16,534 bases of DNA from UBA6181 sp016934015 (GTDB lineage Bacteria; Bacillota_I; Bacilli_A; Acholeplasmatales; Acholeplasmataceae). Location of the stretch: the NCBI GenBank assembly GCA_036584525.1, contig JAZHDG010000071.1, positions 1 to 16,534 on the forward strand, written 5' to 3'. The position numbers were made by a program, and so were the translations under genes. Position 1 is the first letter of the stretch. Every line of letters starts with the position of its first letter. Below, piece by piece: positions 1 to 7,670 of the stretch. The notes beneath the pieces were generated by a model. The model searched no databases and was not told the DNA's origin. It worked only from the letters and a program-made list of their open reading frames with translations.

Positions 1-1
1 A

Positions 2-127
2 AGTGGTTCAGAATTAATGTATCAAGGACTCGTATTACCACCGCGCTTTACTGGAACTGGCCATCATGAATCGATGCGCTTAATGCCAGACTTTAGCTCG
101 AGATTATATATTATAGAGGAGATTTGA
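2..127 (+). CDS. Alpha-galactosidase, GH36-like, C-terminal end only (partial)
   Basis: The reading frame is open from the left edge of the window and ends at a TGA stop at 125-127, giving the last 41 residues of a longer protein. The visible tail begins SGSELMYQGL, continues with a proline-rich LPPRF stretch and ends near SSRLYIIEE. This resembles the C-terminal beta-sandwich of bacterial GH36 alpha-galactosidases, where an SG-x-ELM-x-x-G element precedes a final S-R-L-hydrophobic strand. The enzyme family removes terminal alpha-linked galactose from melibiose and raffinose-type sugars. The next gene is a MelB-type transporter one base after the stop, with its ribosome site inside this gene, which supports a melibiose or galactoside operon. 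The catalytic domain lies outside the window, so the family call rests on a short tail and on context. Confidence 0.68.
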   Translation, partial: SGSELMYQGLVLPPRFTGTGHHESMRLMPDFSSRLYIIEEI

Positions 128-128
128 G

Positions 129-1535
129 ATGGAAAGTATTACGAAAAAACAACGATTGATATTTGCTTTTGGAGGTCTTGGTAAAGACGCAATGTTCGCA
201 ATGAGCACGATTATGGCGTTTTATTTCATTGACTTAATTGGTGTATCACCACTTTTTATTGGTGGTATGATGATGGCCGTCCGTATTTGGGATGCCATCA
301 ATGATTTGATTATGGGTGGTATTATTGAAAACACACGAAGTAAAATGGGTAAATTTAGACCATGGATTTTAATTGGTTCATTTTTGAATGCCATTGTTTT
401 AGTGATTGTTTTTATTAATCCAAATCTTGCGCCTAACTCGATTGCGATGCTTGCTTTCATCACGATTTTTTACACATTATGGGGTATGACTTACACATTA
501 ATGGATATTCCATTTTGGAGCATGATTCCAGCATTATCACAGTCTCAAAAAGAACGTGAAAGTATCACTGTATTAACGCGTCTATTTACGAGTATCGGAT
601 ACTTCATTATTTCAGCTGGTTATTTACAATTAGCAGAAATTTTAGGTGGTGGAGCAACCGTTAATGCCCAAGTTAAGGGATTCTTTGTCTTATCACTTAT
701 TGTCTCTTTAGTCTTTTTCTTAAGTGAATTATTACTGGTCCTTAAAGTGAAAGAAACCGTTGTGTTAAAGAAAGAAAACAAGGTAAGCTTAAAACGTTTA
801 GTGACGCTACTTAAAAACAATGATCAACTTTTAGTTGTGATGGTCGTTGTTTTAATCGCTAATTTCGTTTTATATGTGACCAGTGGTATGGCAGTCTACT
901 ATATTCTTTATGATATTGCACGCCCATCTCTTTTTGTGGTTTTCATTGGTGTTGGTGGTGTATTACAAGTCTTGGGATCATTAACATTTCCGATGTTCAA
1001 GAAGAAATTCACACGTAAACAAATCTTTAATGGCTCAGTCATTCTACAAATTTCAGGATTTATATTACTGTTTTTAAACGCATTTGTATTTAGTAACACA
1101 ATTGAGCTTGCATTACTCTTTGCCTTTGGTGGATTCATCTTCATCGGCCAAGGATTACAAATGGTGCTCCAAACTGTTTTAATTTCAGATACTGTAGAAT
1201 ATGGAGAATATCATTTAGAAGAACGTGCAGAAGCATTAGCATTTAGCGTTCAAACCTTTATTGTTAAATTGGCGATGGGATTATCTTTAGGTGTCATTGG
1301 TTTAGGTTTAGAACTCTTTAAGTTTGTACCTGCGATTAATGATGTGAGACAACCACAAGCTGAATTAACCATTATTGGGATGCGTATTTTAATGTTTATC
1401 ATTCCAGTTATCGGCTTAATTATTTCCTTAACCGTATTTAATAAAAAGCATAAATTGGATGAAATCGCCTATGCGGACATTGTACAAAAGCTAAAGGAGC
1501 GAAACCAATATGATCAAAACGAGCCTGAATTATAA
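129..1535 (+). CDS. melB: MelB-type galactoside:cation symporter (GPH family, MFS fold)
   Basis: A 468-residue polytopic membrane protein with about 12 hydrophobic segments, the normal length for the glycoside-pentoside-hexuronide (GPH) family. The helix II motif RIWDAINDLIMG holds D55 and D59, which in Escherichia coli and Salmonella MelB line the sugar and cation site. The helix IV motif MTYTLMDIPFW holds D126 (E. coli D124), and SVQTFIVK ends at K380 (E. coli K377). The loop motif NTRSKMGKFRPW is also conserved. By family knowledge it imports melibiose or another galactoside with Na+, H+ or Li+. The start is set by AGAGGAG at 115-121, seven bases before the ATG. The gene begins one base after the alpha-galactosidase stop and overlaps the downstream GH2 gene by 26 bases, so the three are probably translationally coupled. 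The exact sugar and coupling ion are inferred. Confidence 0.9.
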   Translation: MESITKKQRLIFAFGGLGKDAMFAMSTIMAFYFIDLIGVSPLFIGGMMMAVRIWDAINDLIMGGIIENTRSKMGKFRPWILIGSFLNAIVLVIVFINPNLAPNSIAMLAFITIFYTLWGMTYTLMDIPFWSMIPALSQSQKERESITVLTRLFTSIGYFIISAGYLQLAEILGGGATVNAQVKGFFVLSLIVSLVFFLSELLLVLKVKETVVLKKENKVSLKRLVTLLKNNDQLLVVMVVVLIANFVLYVTSGMAVYYILYDIARPSLFVVFIGVGGVLQVLGSLTFPMFKKKFTRKQIFNGSVILQISGFILLFLNAFVFSNTIELALLFAFGGFIFIGQGLQMVLQTVLISDTVEYGEYHLEERAEALAFSVQTFIVKLAMGLSLGVIGLGLELFKFVPAINDVRQPQAELTIIGMRILMFIIPVIGLIISLTVFNKKHKLDEIAYADIVQKLKERNQYDQNEPEL

Positions 1536-3837
1536 GTGGTTATTTCAAAAAGGATTTAACTCAATATCGGTGAATGAAGATATCGAAAGTGATGTCGTTG
1601 ATCTTCCTCATTCGGTTACACTAGTTCCAAAAAATTACTTTGATGAGACAATCACACAAGGTATTTTTACCTATCAAAAAACTTTTCCTTATCAATTAAA
1701 AAAAGATCGTCGATTATTCTTAATTTGTGAAGGAATTATGAGTAAGGCTACTATCTATTTTAATGGAGAAGAGTTAACAACACATGTTGGAGGATACACA
1801 GCGTTTAAAGTTGAATTAACGGAACATGTTAAAGAAGAAAATCGTTTAACCATCAAAGTTGATTCGAGAGAAACTGGTGATCACCCACCATTTGGACATG
1901 TCGTTGATTATCTCACTTATGGTGGTATTTACCGTGAAGTAGACCTCTTAGAGACATCTTTAGACACGATGGATTATCTTTTAGTTGACGGTAATGAACG
2001 TGAACTCAATATTCGTGCGAAACTCAATCTTAAAAATAAACAATGTCAATGTCAGTTTGATTTATATGATGGCGAAAAACTCATTTCACAATATGCTGAA
2101 ACATCAAGTGATGACATCATCACGCTAAAAAAAGATCATCAACTCGAATTATGGACGATTGATCATCCAAAACTTTATATTTTAAAAGCTTACATCAATG
2201 GTGAATTAGTCGAAGAAACTCGGTTTGGCGTAAGAAGTATCAAAGTTGATGCATCAGGATTTTATTTAAATGGCGAAAAAGTTTTTTTACGTGGATTAAA
2301 TCGTCATCAATCTTATCCATATGTTGGCTACGCCATGCCAGCATCTGCTCAAAGAAAAGATGTCGATATTTTAAAAGACGAATTACAAGTAACCGTTGTG
2401 AGAAGCTCACACTATCCACCATCAAAACACTTTTTAGATCGATGTGACGAAGTCGGATTATTAGTCTTTACTGAACTTCCAGGGTGGCAACACATTGGTG
2501 ATGATGCATGGAAAAACCATGCGTTAAACGATTTAGAATCACTTGTTATCCATGATTATAATCATCCATCGATTGTCATGATTGGAACTCGAATTAATGA
2601 ATCAAAAGATGATGATGAATTTTATCAAAAAACACGAGATTTAGTGAAATCGATTGATCAAAGTCGACCCACTGGTGGTGTACGGTTTTTTGCTAACAGT
2701 CATTTATTTGAAGATGTATACACCGTCAACGATTTTATCCATAGTGGACAAAATCAAGGTTTAACAAAGAAAAACAAGATGACAAAGAAACATCATCCTT
2801 ATTTAGTCACAGAATTTAATGGACATATGTTTCCAACCAAAGCGTTTGATGATGAAACAAAACGAATCAATCATAGTTTACGACATTTTAAAGTCATGAA
2901 TGATGCTTATCAAATGGATGGTCTCATGGGTGCTATAGGTTGGTGTATGAACGATTATCATACCCATCGTGCCTTTGGTAGTAATGATCATATTTGTTAC
3001 CATGGAGTGATGGACATGAATCGTAATCCCAAATATGCAGCATCTGTTTATGCATCACAAGGTGATAAGCCTTATTTAAATGTGTTATCTATGATGCATA
3101 TTGGTGATCGACCAAGTGGTGAAATAAGTTCTGTAATGGTTTCAACAAATTGTGATTATGTTGAACTCTATAAAGGGGACACTTTGATTGGAACTCACTA
3201 TCCCTCTAAACGTTTTGAACATTTACCACATCCACCCATTATTATCGATGATTTTATCGGTAATCAAATTGCTGATCATGAAGTATTTTCGAAAAAAGAT
3301 GCGAAGACCATTAAAAATATTATGCTCTATATGTTAAAACATAGTTTACAAATGCGTCTAAGAGATAAGTTGCTCTTTGGTTATATATTGCTGAAATATA
3401 AAATGACGTATAACGATGCTGTCCAACTTTACACCAAGTATGTTGGTGGTTGGGGAAATAATCAAACGCATTTGACATTCAAAGGATATCAAAATGGGCA
3501 ATGTGTCAAAGAAATTCAAAAAGGCGTGAATGATGATTACAGGCTCAATGTATTGAGTGATGAAGAAACACTTTTCCATGGTCATACCTATGATGTCACG
3601 CGTTGCACTGTGGAACTCGTTAATGCATTTAAAGAACGCGCGTTTTATTCAAATGAAGTTGTTATCATTAAGACTGAAGGAGCCGTTGAATTGATCGGTC
3701 CAGCACTTCGTGTTTTACAAGGCGGTGTCGAAAGTTTCTGGGTGAAATCAATTAAAACTGGAGATGCAAAAATCAAGATTGTTTCAAATAATTATGGCAC
3801 CTATGAAATCGAGTTAAAAATTAAAAAATCAATTTAA
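1510..3837 (+). CDS. Glycoside hydrolase family 2 protein, probable beta-galactosidase
   Basis: A 775-residue cytoplasmic enzyme without signal peptide. Order of parts: a jelly-roll sugar-binding domain (about 1-150, with GGIYREV near 138-144), an immunoglobulin-like domain (about 150-245), a TIM barrel (about 250-520) and C-terminal beta-rich domains (about 520-775). The GH2 signature is seen as VVRSSHYP near 296-303 followed by CDEVGLLVFTELP. The predicted acid/base is E364 in GTRINES, and the predicted nucleophile is E435 in YLVTEFNGH. It should hydrolyse a terminal beta-galactoside, but beta-glucuronidase or another GH2 activity cannot be excluded from sequence alone. The usual tryptophan before the acid/base motif is replaced by isoleucine (MIGTRINE). 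AAAGGAG at 1493-1499 lies ten bases before the ATG, inside melB. A two-way terminator follows the stop codon. Confidence 0.85.
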   Translation: MIKTSLNYKWLFQKGFNSISVNEDIESDVVDLPHSVTLVPKNYFDETITQGIFTYQKTFPYQLKKDRRLFLICEGIMSKATIYFNGEELTTHVGGYTAFKVELTEHVKEENRLTIKVDSRETGDHPPFGHVVDYLTYGGIYREVDLLETSLDTMDYLLVDGNERELNIRAKLNLKNKQCQCQFDLYDGEKLISQYAETSSDDIITLKKDHQLELWTIDHPKLYILKAYINGELVEETRFGVRSIKVDASGFYLNGEKVFLRGLNRHQSYPYVGYAMPASAQRKDVDILKDELQVTVVRSSHYPPSKHFLDRCDEVGLLVFTELPGWQHIGDDAWKNHALNDLESLVIHDYNHPSIVMIGTRINESKDDDEFYQKTRDLVKSIDQSRPTGGVRFFANSHLFEDVYTVNDFIHSGQNQGLTKKNKMTKKHHPYLVTEFNGHMFPTKAFDDETKRINHSLRHFKVMNDAYQMDGLMGAIGWCMNDYHTHRAFGSNDHICYHGVMDMNRNPKYAASVYASQGDKPYLNVLSMMHIGDRPSGEISSVMVSTNCDYVELYKGDTLIGTHYPSKRFEHLPHPPIIIDDFIGNQIADHEVFSKKDAKTIKNIMLYMLKHSLQMRLRDKLLFGYILLKYKMTYNDAVQLYTKYVGGWGNNQTHLTFKGYQNGQCVKEIQKGVNDDYRLNVLSDEETLFHGHTYDVTRCTVELVNAFKERAFYSNEVVIIKTEGAVELIGPALRVLQGGVESFWVKSIKTGDAKIKIVSNNYGTYEIELKIKKSI

Positions 3838-3868
3838 TCATAAGTATTCGTTTTTGATATGAAATAAA

Positions 3869-3900
3869 AAACCTGTGATTTCACAGGTTTATCTTTTTTA
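3869..3900. terminator. Bidirectional intrinsic terminator between the GH2 gene and tRNA-Gly
   Basis: A perfect ten-base inverted repeat (3869-3878 with 3881-3890, core ACCTGTGA/TCACAGGT) is followed on the plus strand by a T-rich run at 3892-3899. On the minus strand it is followed by the complement of the A run at 3862-3870. It can end the galactoside operon from the left and the tRNA-Gly transcript from the right. Confidence 0.88.
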
Positions 3901-3901
3901 A

Positions 3902-3976
3902 TGGAGCGGGCGAGGGGAATCGGACCCCCATTTCATGCTTGGCAAGCACGTGTAATAACCATTATACGACGCCCAC
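3902..3976 (-). tRNA. tRNA-Gly (anticodon GCC)
   Basis: Read on the minus strand, this 75-nt gene folds into a cloverleaf. The acceptor strands GTGGGCG and CGCCCGC pair over seven positions with one U-G. The anticodon stem CGTGC/GCATG closes the loop TTGCCAA with anticodon GCC, and the T arm contains GGGGT-CCGATTC-CCCTC-like pairing. The 3' end carries an encoded CCA at 3902-3904, after discriminator T. It has its own promoter to the right and a terminator to the left, and it faces the galactoside operon head-on. Confidence 0.95.
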
Positions 3977-3992
3977 GTTGTCGTGCTTTTTT

Positions 3993-4021
3993 ATGATAGC
4001 AAATATTTAAGATGTTGTCAA
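3993..4021 (-). promoter_or_regulatory. Promoter of tRNA-Gly
   Basis: On the minus strand there is a perfect -35 TTGACA (4016-4021), a 17-base spacer, and a -10 TATCAT (3993-3998) preceded by TGC, giving an extended -10. Transcription would start near 3986, about ten bases before the mature tRNA 5' end. This is close to a consensus sigma-70/sigma-A promoter, as expected for a stable RNA gene. Confidence 0.9.
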
Positions 4022-4101
4022 GACTATGTGAAGCAATTTTTGATTGTTTTATCTAAAAGATTAGTTTAGGGATATCCTATGAAATAAATGTTGTTTTAAG
4101 G

Positions 4102-4107
4102 TATAAT
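4102..4107 (+). promoter_or_regulatory. Probable -10 box for the DUF1538/P-II operon
   Basis: A perfect TATAAT lies 35 bases before the start codon of the DUF1538 gene. No good -35 is visible at 16-18 bases upstream (the sequence there is near ATGAAA), so this may be a weak or activator-dependent promoter. The remaining sequence between 4022 and 4142 shows nothing else that I can name. Confidence 0.55.
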
Positions 4108-4142
4108 TTTGATAGAGGATTCGTTTTAAAGGAAGTGATGTC

Positions 4143-5618
4143 ATGCCGATTTTCAGTGAAAAGTTAAAAGAAAACATTTTTGCTATTATGCCAATTCTTT
4201 TCATTGTCTTTTTTGTCCATTTCTTTTTTACACCTCTTGAGACACCACCTCTTGTTAGATTTATCATTGGTGCCTTACTGATTATCATTGGATTAGCATT
4301 ATTTCTAGTGGGCATTGATCTTGGGATTACACCGCTTGGAAGTTTAACTGGACAAAGCTTAACAAAGACAAATAAACTATGGATTGTTTTGCTTGCTGCA
4401 TTTATTTTAGGATTTTTTATTTCCATTGCTGAACCTGGTTTATTAGTTTATGCCAATCAAATCGAAACTGTCACGCAAGGTGGAATAAACAGTACAACTC
4501 TTTTGCTATCTGTTTCTGTTGGGCTTGCTATTTTAGTCGGTTTAGGTTTCTTAAGAATTATTTACAATATGCCTTTATATCGTATATTACTTGTTTTATA
4601 CATCATCATTTTTGTTTTAGCTTTATTTGCAAAAAAAGAATATATTGCGATTGCATTTGATGCATCTGGTGCAACGACTGGTGTTTTAGCTGTTCCTTTT
4701 TTGCTTTCTTTATCAGTAGGGATTTCAAGGTTGAAGAAGAACAGTAAATCTTCAGAAAAAGATAGTTTTGGACTTGTATCCATTGCATCTGCAGGTGCAA
4801 TCATCGCTGTTTTAATTCTATCTTTCTTTGTAAATTCAAGTGTTTCATCTGTTCAACAAATGTCTTTAGTTAATGAATCAAGAATTATCAAACCTTTTTT
4901 TGAACTTGGATGGTCGATGTTAAAAGATAGTTTTATGGCACTATTGCCACTTTTAGTGATTTTAATTCTCATGCAAATCTTTCGCTTTAAACTGTCAAAG
5001 CGACAGTTTAGACGCATTATCTTTGGGTTTATTTATGCATTCTTAGGTTTATTTCTGTTCTTTCTTGGTGTTAATGGAGGATTCATGGAAGTTGGTTTAA
5101 GAATCGGATATTTGCTTGCAGGATATGATGCGAAAATCATTTTGCTGATCATCGCATTCATGTTAGGATTATTTACGATTATAGCTGAACCAGCAGTTTC
5201 AGTATTAACTCACCAAATTGAAGATATTACAGCAGGTTATGTTAGAAGAAAAGCAGTCTTAGTTGCTTTATCACTTGGTGTTGGATTAGCAATCATGGCA
5301 TCGGTACTTAAGATTATGATACCAAGTTTACAATTATGGCATATTATCTTACCTGGTTATATCTTATCGCTTACTTTGATGTTTTTCTCACCTAAACTAT
5401 TTGTTGGGATTGCATTTGATGCTGGAGGAGTTGCAACTGGTCCTCTCACTGCAACATTCATCCTCGCATTCATTCAAGGAGTGGCTATATCTACTCCAGG
5501 TGCTGATGTTGTCATCGATGGATTTGGCATGATTGCGTTAGTTGCATTAGCTCCAATTATTACGTTACAAATCTTAGGTATTATCTTTAAGATTAAAACA
5601 AGAAAGGAAGGTGTCTAA
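4143..5618 (+). CDS. DUF1538 family duplicated membrane protein (putative transporter)
   Basis: A 491-residue, very hydrophobic protein made of two homologous halves (about 38-195 and 290-447) that match DUF1538, a family of bacterial membrane proteins without an established substrate. Each half has an AEP motif (96-98 and 348-350) inside a helix and a glycine-rich motif: FDASGATTG at 172-180 and FDAGGVATG at 424-432. The spacing between repeats is 252 residues at both motifs, a clear internal duplication. Acidic and glycine-rich breaks within membrane helices in both halves suggest an inverted or pseudo-symmetric transport path, but that is inference. The start is supported by AAAGGAAG at 4128-4134, eight bases before the ATG. 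The stop lies next to the start of a P-II-like regulator, a pairing that points to regulation of this protein by direct binding, as P-II controls AmtB. Confidence 0.82.
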   Translation: MPIFSEKLKENIFAIMPILFIVFFVHFFFTPLETPPLVRFIIGALLIIIGLALFLVGIDLGITPLGSLTGQSLTKTNKLWIVLLAAFILGFFISIAEPGLLVYANQIETVTQGGINSTTLLLSVSVGLAILVGLGFLRIIYNMPLYRILLVLYIIIFVLALFAKKEYIAIAFDASGATTGVLAVPFLLSLSVGISRLKKNSKSSEKDSFGLVSIASAGAIIAVLILSFFVNSSVSSVQQMSLVNESRIIKPFFELGWSMLKDSFMALLPLLVILILMQIFRFKLSKRQFRRIIFGFIYAFLGLFLFFLGVNGGFMEVGLRIGYLLAGYDAKIILLIIAFMLGLFTIIAEPAVSVLTHQIEDITAGYVRRKAVLVALSLGVGLAIMASVLKIMIPSLQLWHIILPGYILSLTLMFFSPKLFVGIAFDAGGVATGPLTATFILAFIQGVAISTPGADVVIDGFGMIALVALAPIITLQILGIIFKIKTRKEGV

Positions 5619-5619
5619 G

Positions 5620-6285
5620 TTGGATACATTCTCTCACTTAACCAATTTTGAACTGTTGACGGTGATTGTCAATTATGGTCAAGGCAGTAAAGTCTTGAAA
5701 GTTGCAAAAGAACAAGGCGTCAAGGGTGGTACACTCTTAATGGCAAAAGGATCTTACAAAAAACCAATTTTAGAATTTTTAGAACTCACTGATGTTAGAA
5801 AAGAAATTGTATGGATGATTATTCCACATCAATTAGTGAATAAAACAATGCATGCACTCGATGAAAAATTCAGGTTTGATAAACCGAATCATGGAATTTT
5901 GTTTGTCATCCCAATTTCAAGTTTTTTAGGATTAGGTGATTATAGCTTTGAAAAAATTGATTATTCTGGAGGTAATGAAATGACCACATATAATGCAATC
6001 TTTACAATTGTTGATAAAGGAAATGCCGAAGAAGTAGTGAATGTTGCTACCCATGCAGGTGCTAAAGGAGCAACCATTATGAATGCCAGAGGTTCTGGCA
6101 TTCATGAAACTTCTAAATTATTTAACATGGAAGTTGAACAAGAAAAAGAAATTGTTTTAATTCTTGCAGAACATAGTATTCTAAAAGATATCGTGTCATC
6201 AATTCGTGAAAACTTTAATATTGATGAACCAGGAAAAGGCATTATCTTTGTTCAAGAAGTTCATCAAACGATGGGGATTCGCTAA
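5620..6285 (+). CDS. Tandem P-II-like regulatory protein
   Basis: About 221 residues holding two P-II-like (GlnB-fold) domains in one chain, roughly 1-105 and 110-221. Each has the pattern hydrophobic strand, helix, KGGTLLMAKGS or KGATIMNARGS, a short connecting loop, a RKEIVW or EKEIVL strand, a second helix, and a final HGILFVIP or GKGIIFVQE strand. P-II proteins are normally single-domain trimers that bind ATP/ADP and effectors, and control transporters and enzymes by a long T-loop. Here the T-loop region is short and has no obvious uridylylation tyrosine in the usual context. The first GTG in frame is at 5611 but lies only two bases after AAAGGA. TTG at 5620 has AAGG at 5608-5611 eight bases upstream and is preferred, just past the DUF1538 stop. 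The likely partner is the DUF1538 protein. The ligand is unknown. Confidence 0.8.
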   Translation: MDTFSHLTNFELLTVIVNYGQGSKVLKVAKEQGVKGGTLLMAKGSYKKPILEFLELTDVRKEIVWMIIPHQLVNKTMHALDEKFRFDKPNHGILFVIPISSFLGLGDYSFEKIDYSGGNEMTTYNAIFTIVDKGNAEEVVNVATHAGAKGATIMNARGSGIHETSKLFNMEVEQEKEIVLILAEHSILKDIVSSIRENFNIDEPGKGIIFVQEVHQTMGIR

Positions 6286-6288
6286 TTC

Positions 6289-7485
6289 ATGAAACGTATT
6301 AAAAAATTATCCATCGTTTTAATGATTTTCTTTATCTTTGGTTTTGTTCTCTCATTTTTAATGGATAAAGGTATCACGACTTTATACTTTTCATCATTAA
6401 AAGAAATCCCTTGGTATATCTATATATTAGGATTTATTTTAATCTTTTATCTGACGCTTACCATTCATGAACTTGGTCATTTGATCTCATTTAAAGTTCA
6501 AGGAGTTAAGATTAGAGCTTTATATTTAACTATCTTTGTTTTTGTTAAAGAAGATCAAAAGATTAAATTTAAAATACATCCGAAACTATGGGTATTGCTG
6601 GGTGGATTAGTTATTCCAGATTTAGCAAAAATTGAATCAAAAGAAGATTATGAAAAAACAGTAAAAATCTTTCGAAATGCGTTGATATCAGCACCGATAA
6701 CCACGATTACTTATATGAGTTTATCCATTTTAGTTTTTCTATTATCGATGATTTTCTTGGATGCATCACTCTTATTAGGACTTATTATCTTACACATGAT
6801 TTATGTCACGCTTTTATCATCTCTCTATATTTATACGTTTAAATTAAATACACAATCGCTTTATGGAGATATTATCGCATATCGAAAGATGAAAGACGAT
6901 CCAATTTTTACGTTTGCACAAATCAGTCAATACACGGAATTTTCAAGTGAAACATCAGAAAAAGAAAAACGATTCATCTTTGATATGGCGACAGATATTT
7001 TAAGTGTCGCACCAAAAATGAATGATTTTTTCATTCAACATATTCTACTTTACTATTTAGAAGGCATCATCAAACAAGATTATCCGATTAACGCTGTGGT
7101 TGAATCAAAAATTAATCAAATTAATATGCATGCTTTTGTTAGAAACGAAGAAGGACTCTTTGCATATCATGAAATTATCTTGCATGATTACAAATTAAAA
7201 AATGTTGAAAAAGCATATGATAAATATGAAAAAGTGAGTCAACTTCAACGAAAGAAAATCGATCAACAATTAACGATTTATTTAAATCATAAAACAGCAC
7301 ACCAAATTCATATCAAAGATCATCAACAATTTTTAGAAAATAAACAGAATATTTATATTGGTGATCATTGGATTTTTGAACCAGTTATCGATCCTTATCA
7401 AGCATATTTAGAGGATTTAAACAAACTTCCCTTTGTCGATTATGTCTGTGAAGTGACACTTGAAGAAAATCATGAAGCAAAATAA
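6289..7485 (+). CDS. Membrane metalloprotease-like protein with HELGH motif (M50-like)
   Basis: A 398-residue protein with about four membrane helices in its first half (near 7-25, 41-62, 130-157 and 158-182) and a soluble, charged C-terminal half (about 200-398). The zinc-binding motif HELGH is at 60-64 inside the second helix, as in site-2 (M50) proteases. A possible third ligand is D194 in LYGDIIAY, where M50 enzymes have an aspartate near a short NxxP/DG-type motif, but the match is weak. The soluble half has no domain that I recognise. The gene starts three bases after the P-II stop with only a weak ribosome site, so it is probably co-translated with that gene. A role in cutting a membrane or regulatory protein of the same operon is possible but unproven. 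A terminator follows directly. Confidence 0.7.
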   Translation: MKRIKKLSIVLMIFFIFGFVLSFLMDKGITTLYFSSLKEIPWYIYILGFILIFYLTLTIHELGHLISFKVQGVKIRALYLTIFVFVKEDQKIKFKIHPKLWVLLGGLVIPDLAKIESKEDYEKTVKIFRNALISAPITTITYMSLSILVFLLSMIFLDASLLLGLIILHMIYVTLLSSLYIYTFKLNTQSLYGDIIAYRKMKDDPIFTFAQISQYTEFSSETSEKEKRFIFDMATDILSVAPKMNDFFIQHILLYYLEGIIKQDYPINAVVESKINQINMHAFVRNEEGLFAYHEIILHDYKLKNVEKAYDKYEKVSQLQRKKIDQQLTIYLNHKTAHQIHIKDHQQFLENKQNIYIGDHWIFEPVIDPYQAYLEDLNKLPFVDYVCEVTLEENHEAK

Positions 7486-7492
7486 ATATAAA

Positions 7493-7518
7493 AAACTCCG
7501 TTAGGAGTTTATTTTTTT
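7493..7518. terminator. Bidirectional terminator between the M50-like gene and tRNA-Thr
   Basis: The arms AAACTCC (7493-7499) and GGAGTTT (7504-7510) enclose a four-base loop. A T run at 7512-7518 follows on the plus strand, and an A-rich stretch at 7481-7495 gives a T run on the minus strand. The layout repeats that seen beside tRNA-Gly. Confidence 0.85.
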
Positions 7519-7519
7519 C

Positions 7520-7593
7520 TGGTGCCCCCAGAGAGAATCGAACTTTCAATTCAGCCTTACCATGGCTGCGTTATACCATTTAACTATAGGGGC
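7520..7593 (-). tRNA. tRNA-Thr (anticodon GGT)
   Basis: Read on the minus strand, this 74-nt gene has acceptor strands GCCCCTA and TGGGGGC (one U-G), a D arm closed by GTTA/TAAC, and an anticodon stem CAGCC/GGCTG around loop ATGGTAA with anticodon GGT. It has a four-base variable loop, discriminator A and an encoded CCA at 7520-7522. The T stem GAAAG/CTCTC has an A-C mismatch in the middle position, which is unusual but tolerable. It has its own promoter to the right. Confidence 0.92.
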
Positions 7594-7602
7594 AGCAAAA
7601 CT

Positions 7603-7631
7603 ATTATACAAAAATGCATGATAAAAGACAA
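7603..7631 (-). promoter_or_regulatory. Promoter of tRNA-Thr
   Basis: On the minus strand there is a -35 TTGTCT (7626-7631), a 17-base spacer and a perfect -10 TATAAT (7603-7608), ten bases before the tRNA 5' end. Confidence 0.87.
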
Positions 7632-7639
7632 CCCAGTTA

Positions 7640-7648
7640 TGTTATATT
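7640..7648 (+). promoter_or_regulatory. Extended -10 promoter for the ABC exporter operon
   Basis: TGT followed by TATATT forms an extended -10 element, with transcription expected near 7655 and a purine-rich ribosome site (AGGTAGGG, 7653-7660) directly downstream. The -35 region is poor. It stands back to back with the tRNA-Thr promoter, their core elements only about ten bases apart. Confidence 0.5.
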
Positions 7649-7670
7649 ATTTAGGTAGGGATGTGTTTTT

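Noticed and set aside
4061..4426. Long minus-strand open frame opposite the DUF1538 gene
   Set aside because: It is the antisense shadow of a clear coding region, with low-complexity composition and no ribosome site. The same applies to the other minus-strand frames in the window.
5020..5560. Possible frame disruption or gene fusion in the DUF1538 gene
   Set aside because: The second half repeats the first with constant 252-residue spacing, so this is the family's normal internal duplication.
5611..5619. GTG at 5611 as start of the P-II gene
   Set aside because: It is only two bases from AAAGGA. TTG 5620 has better spacing. The choice is not certain and changes only three residues.
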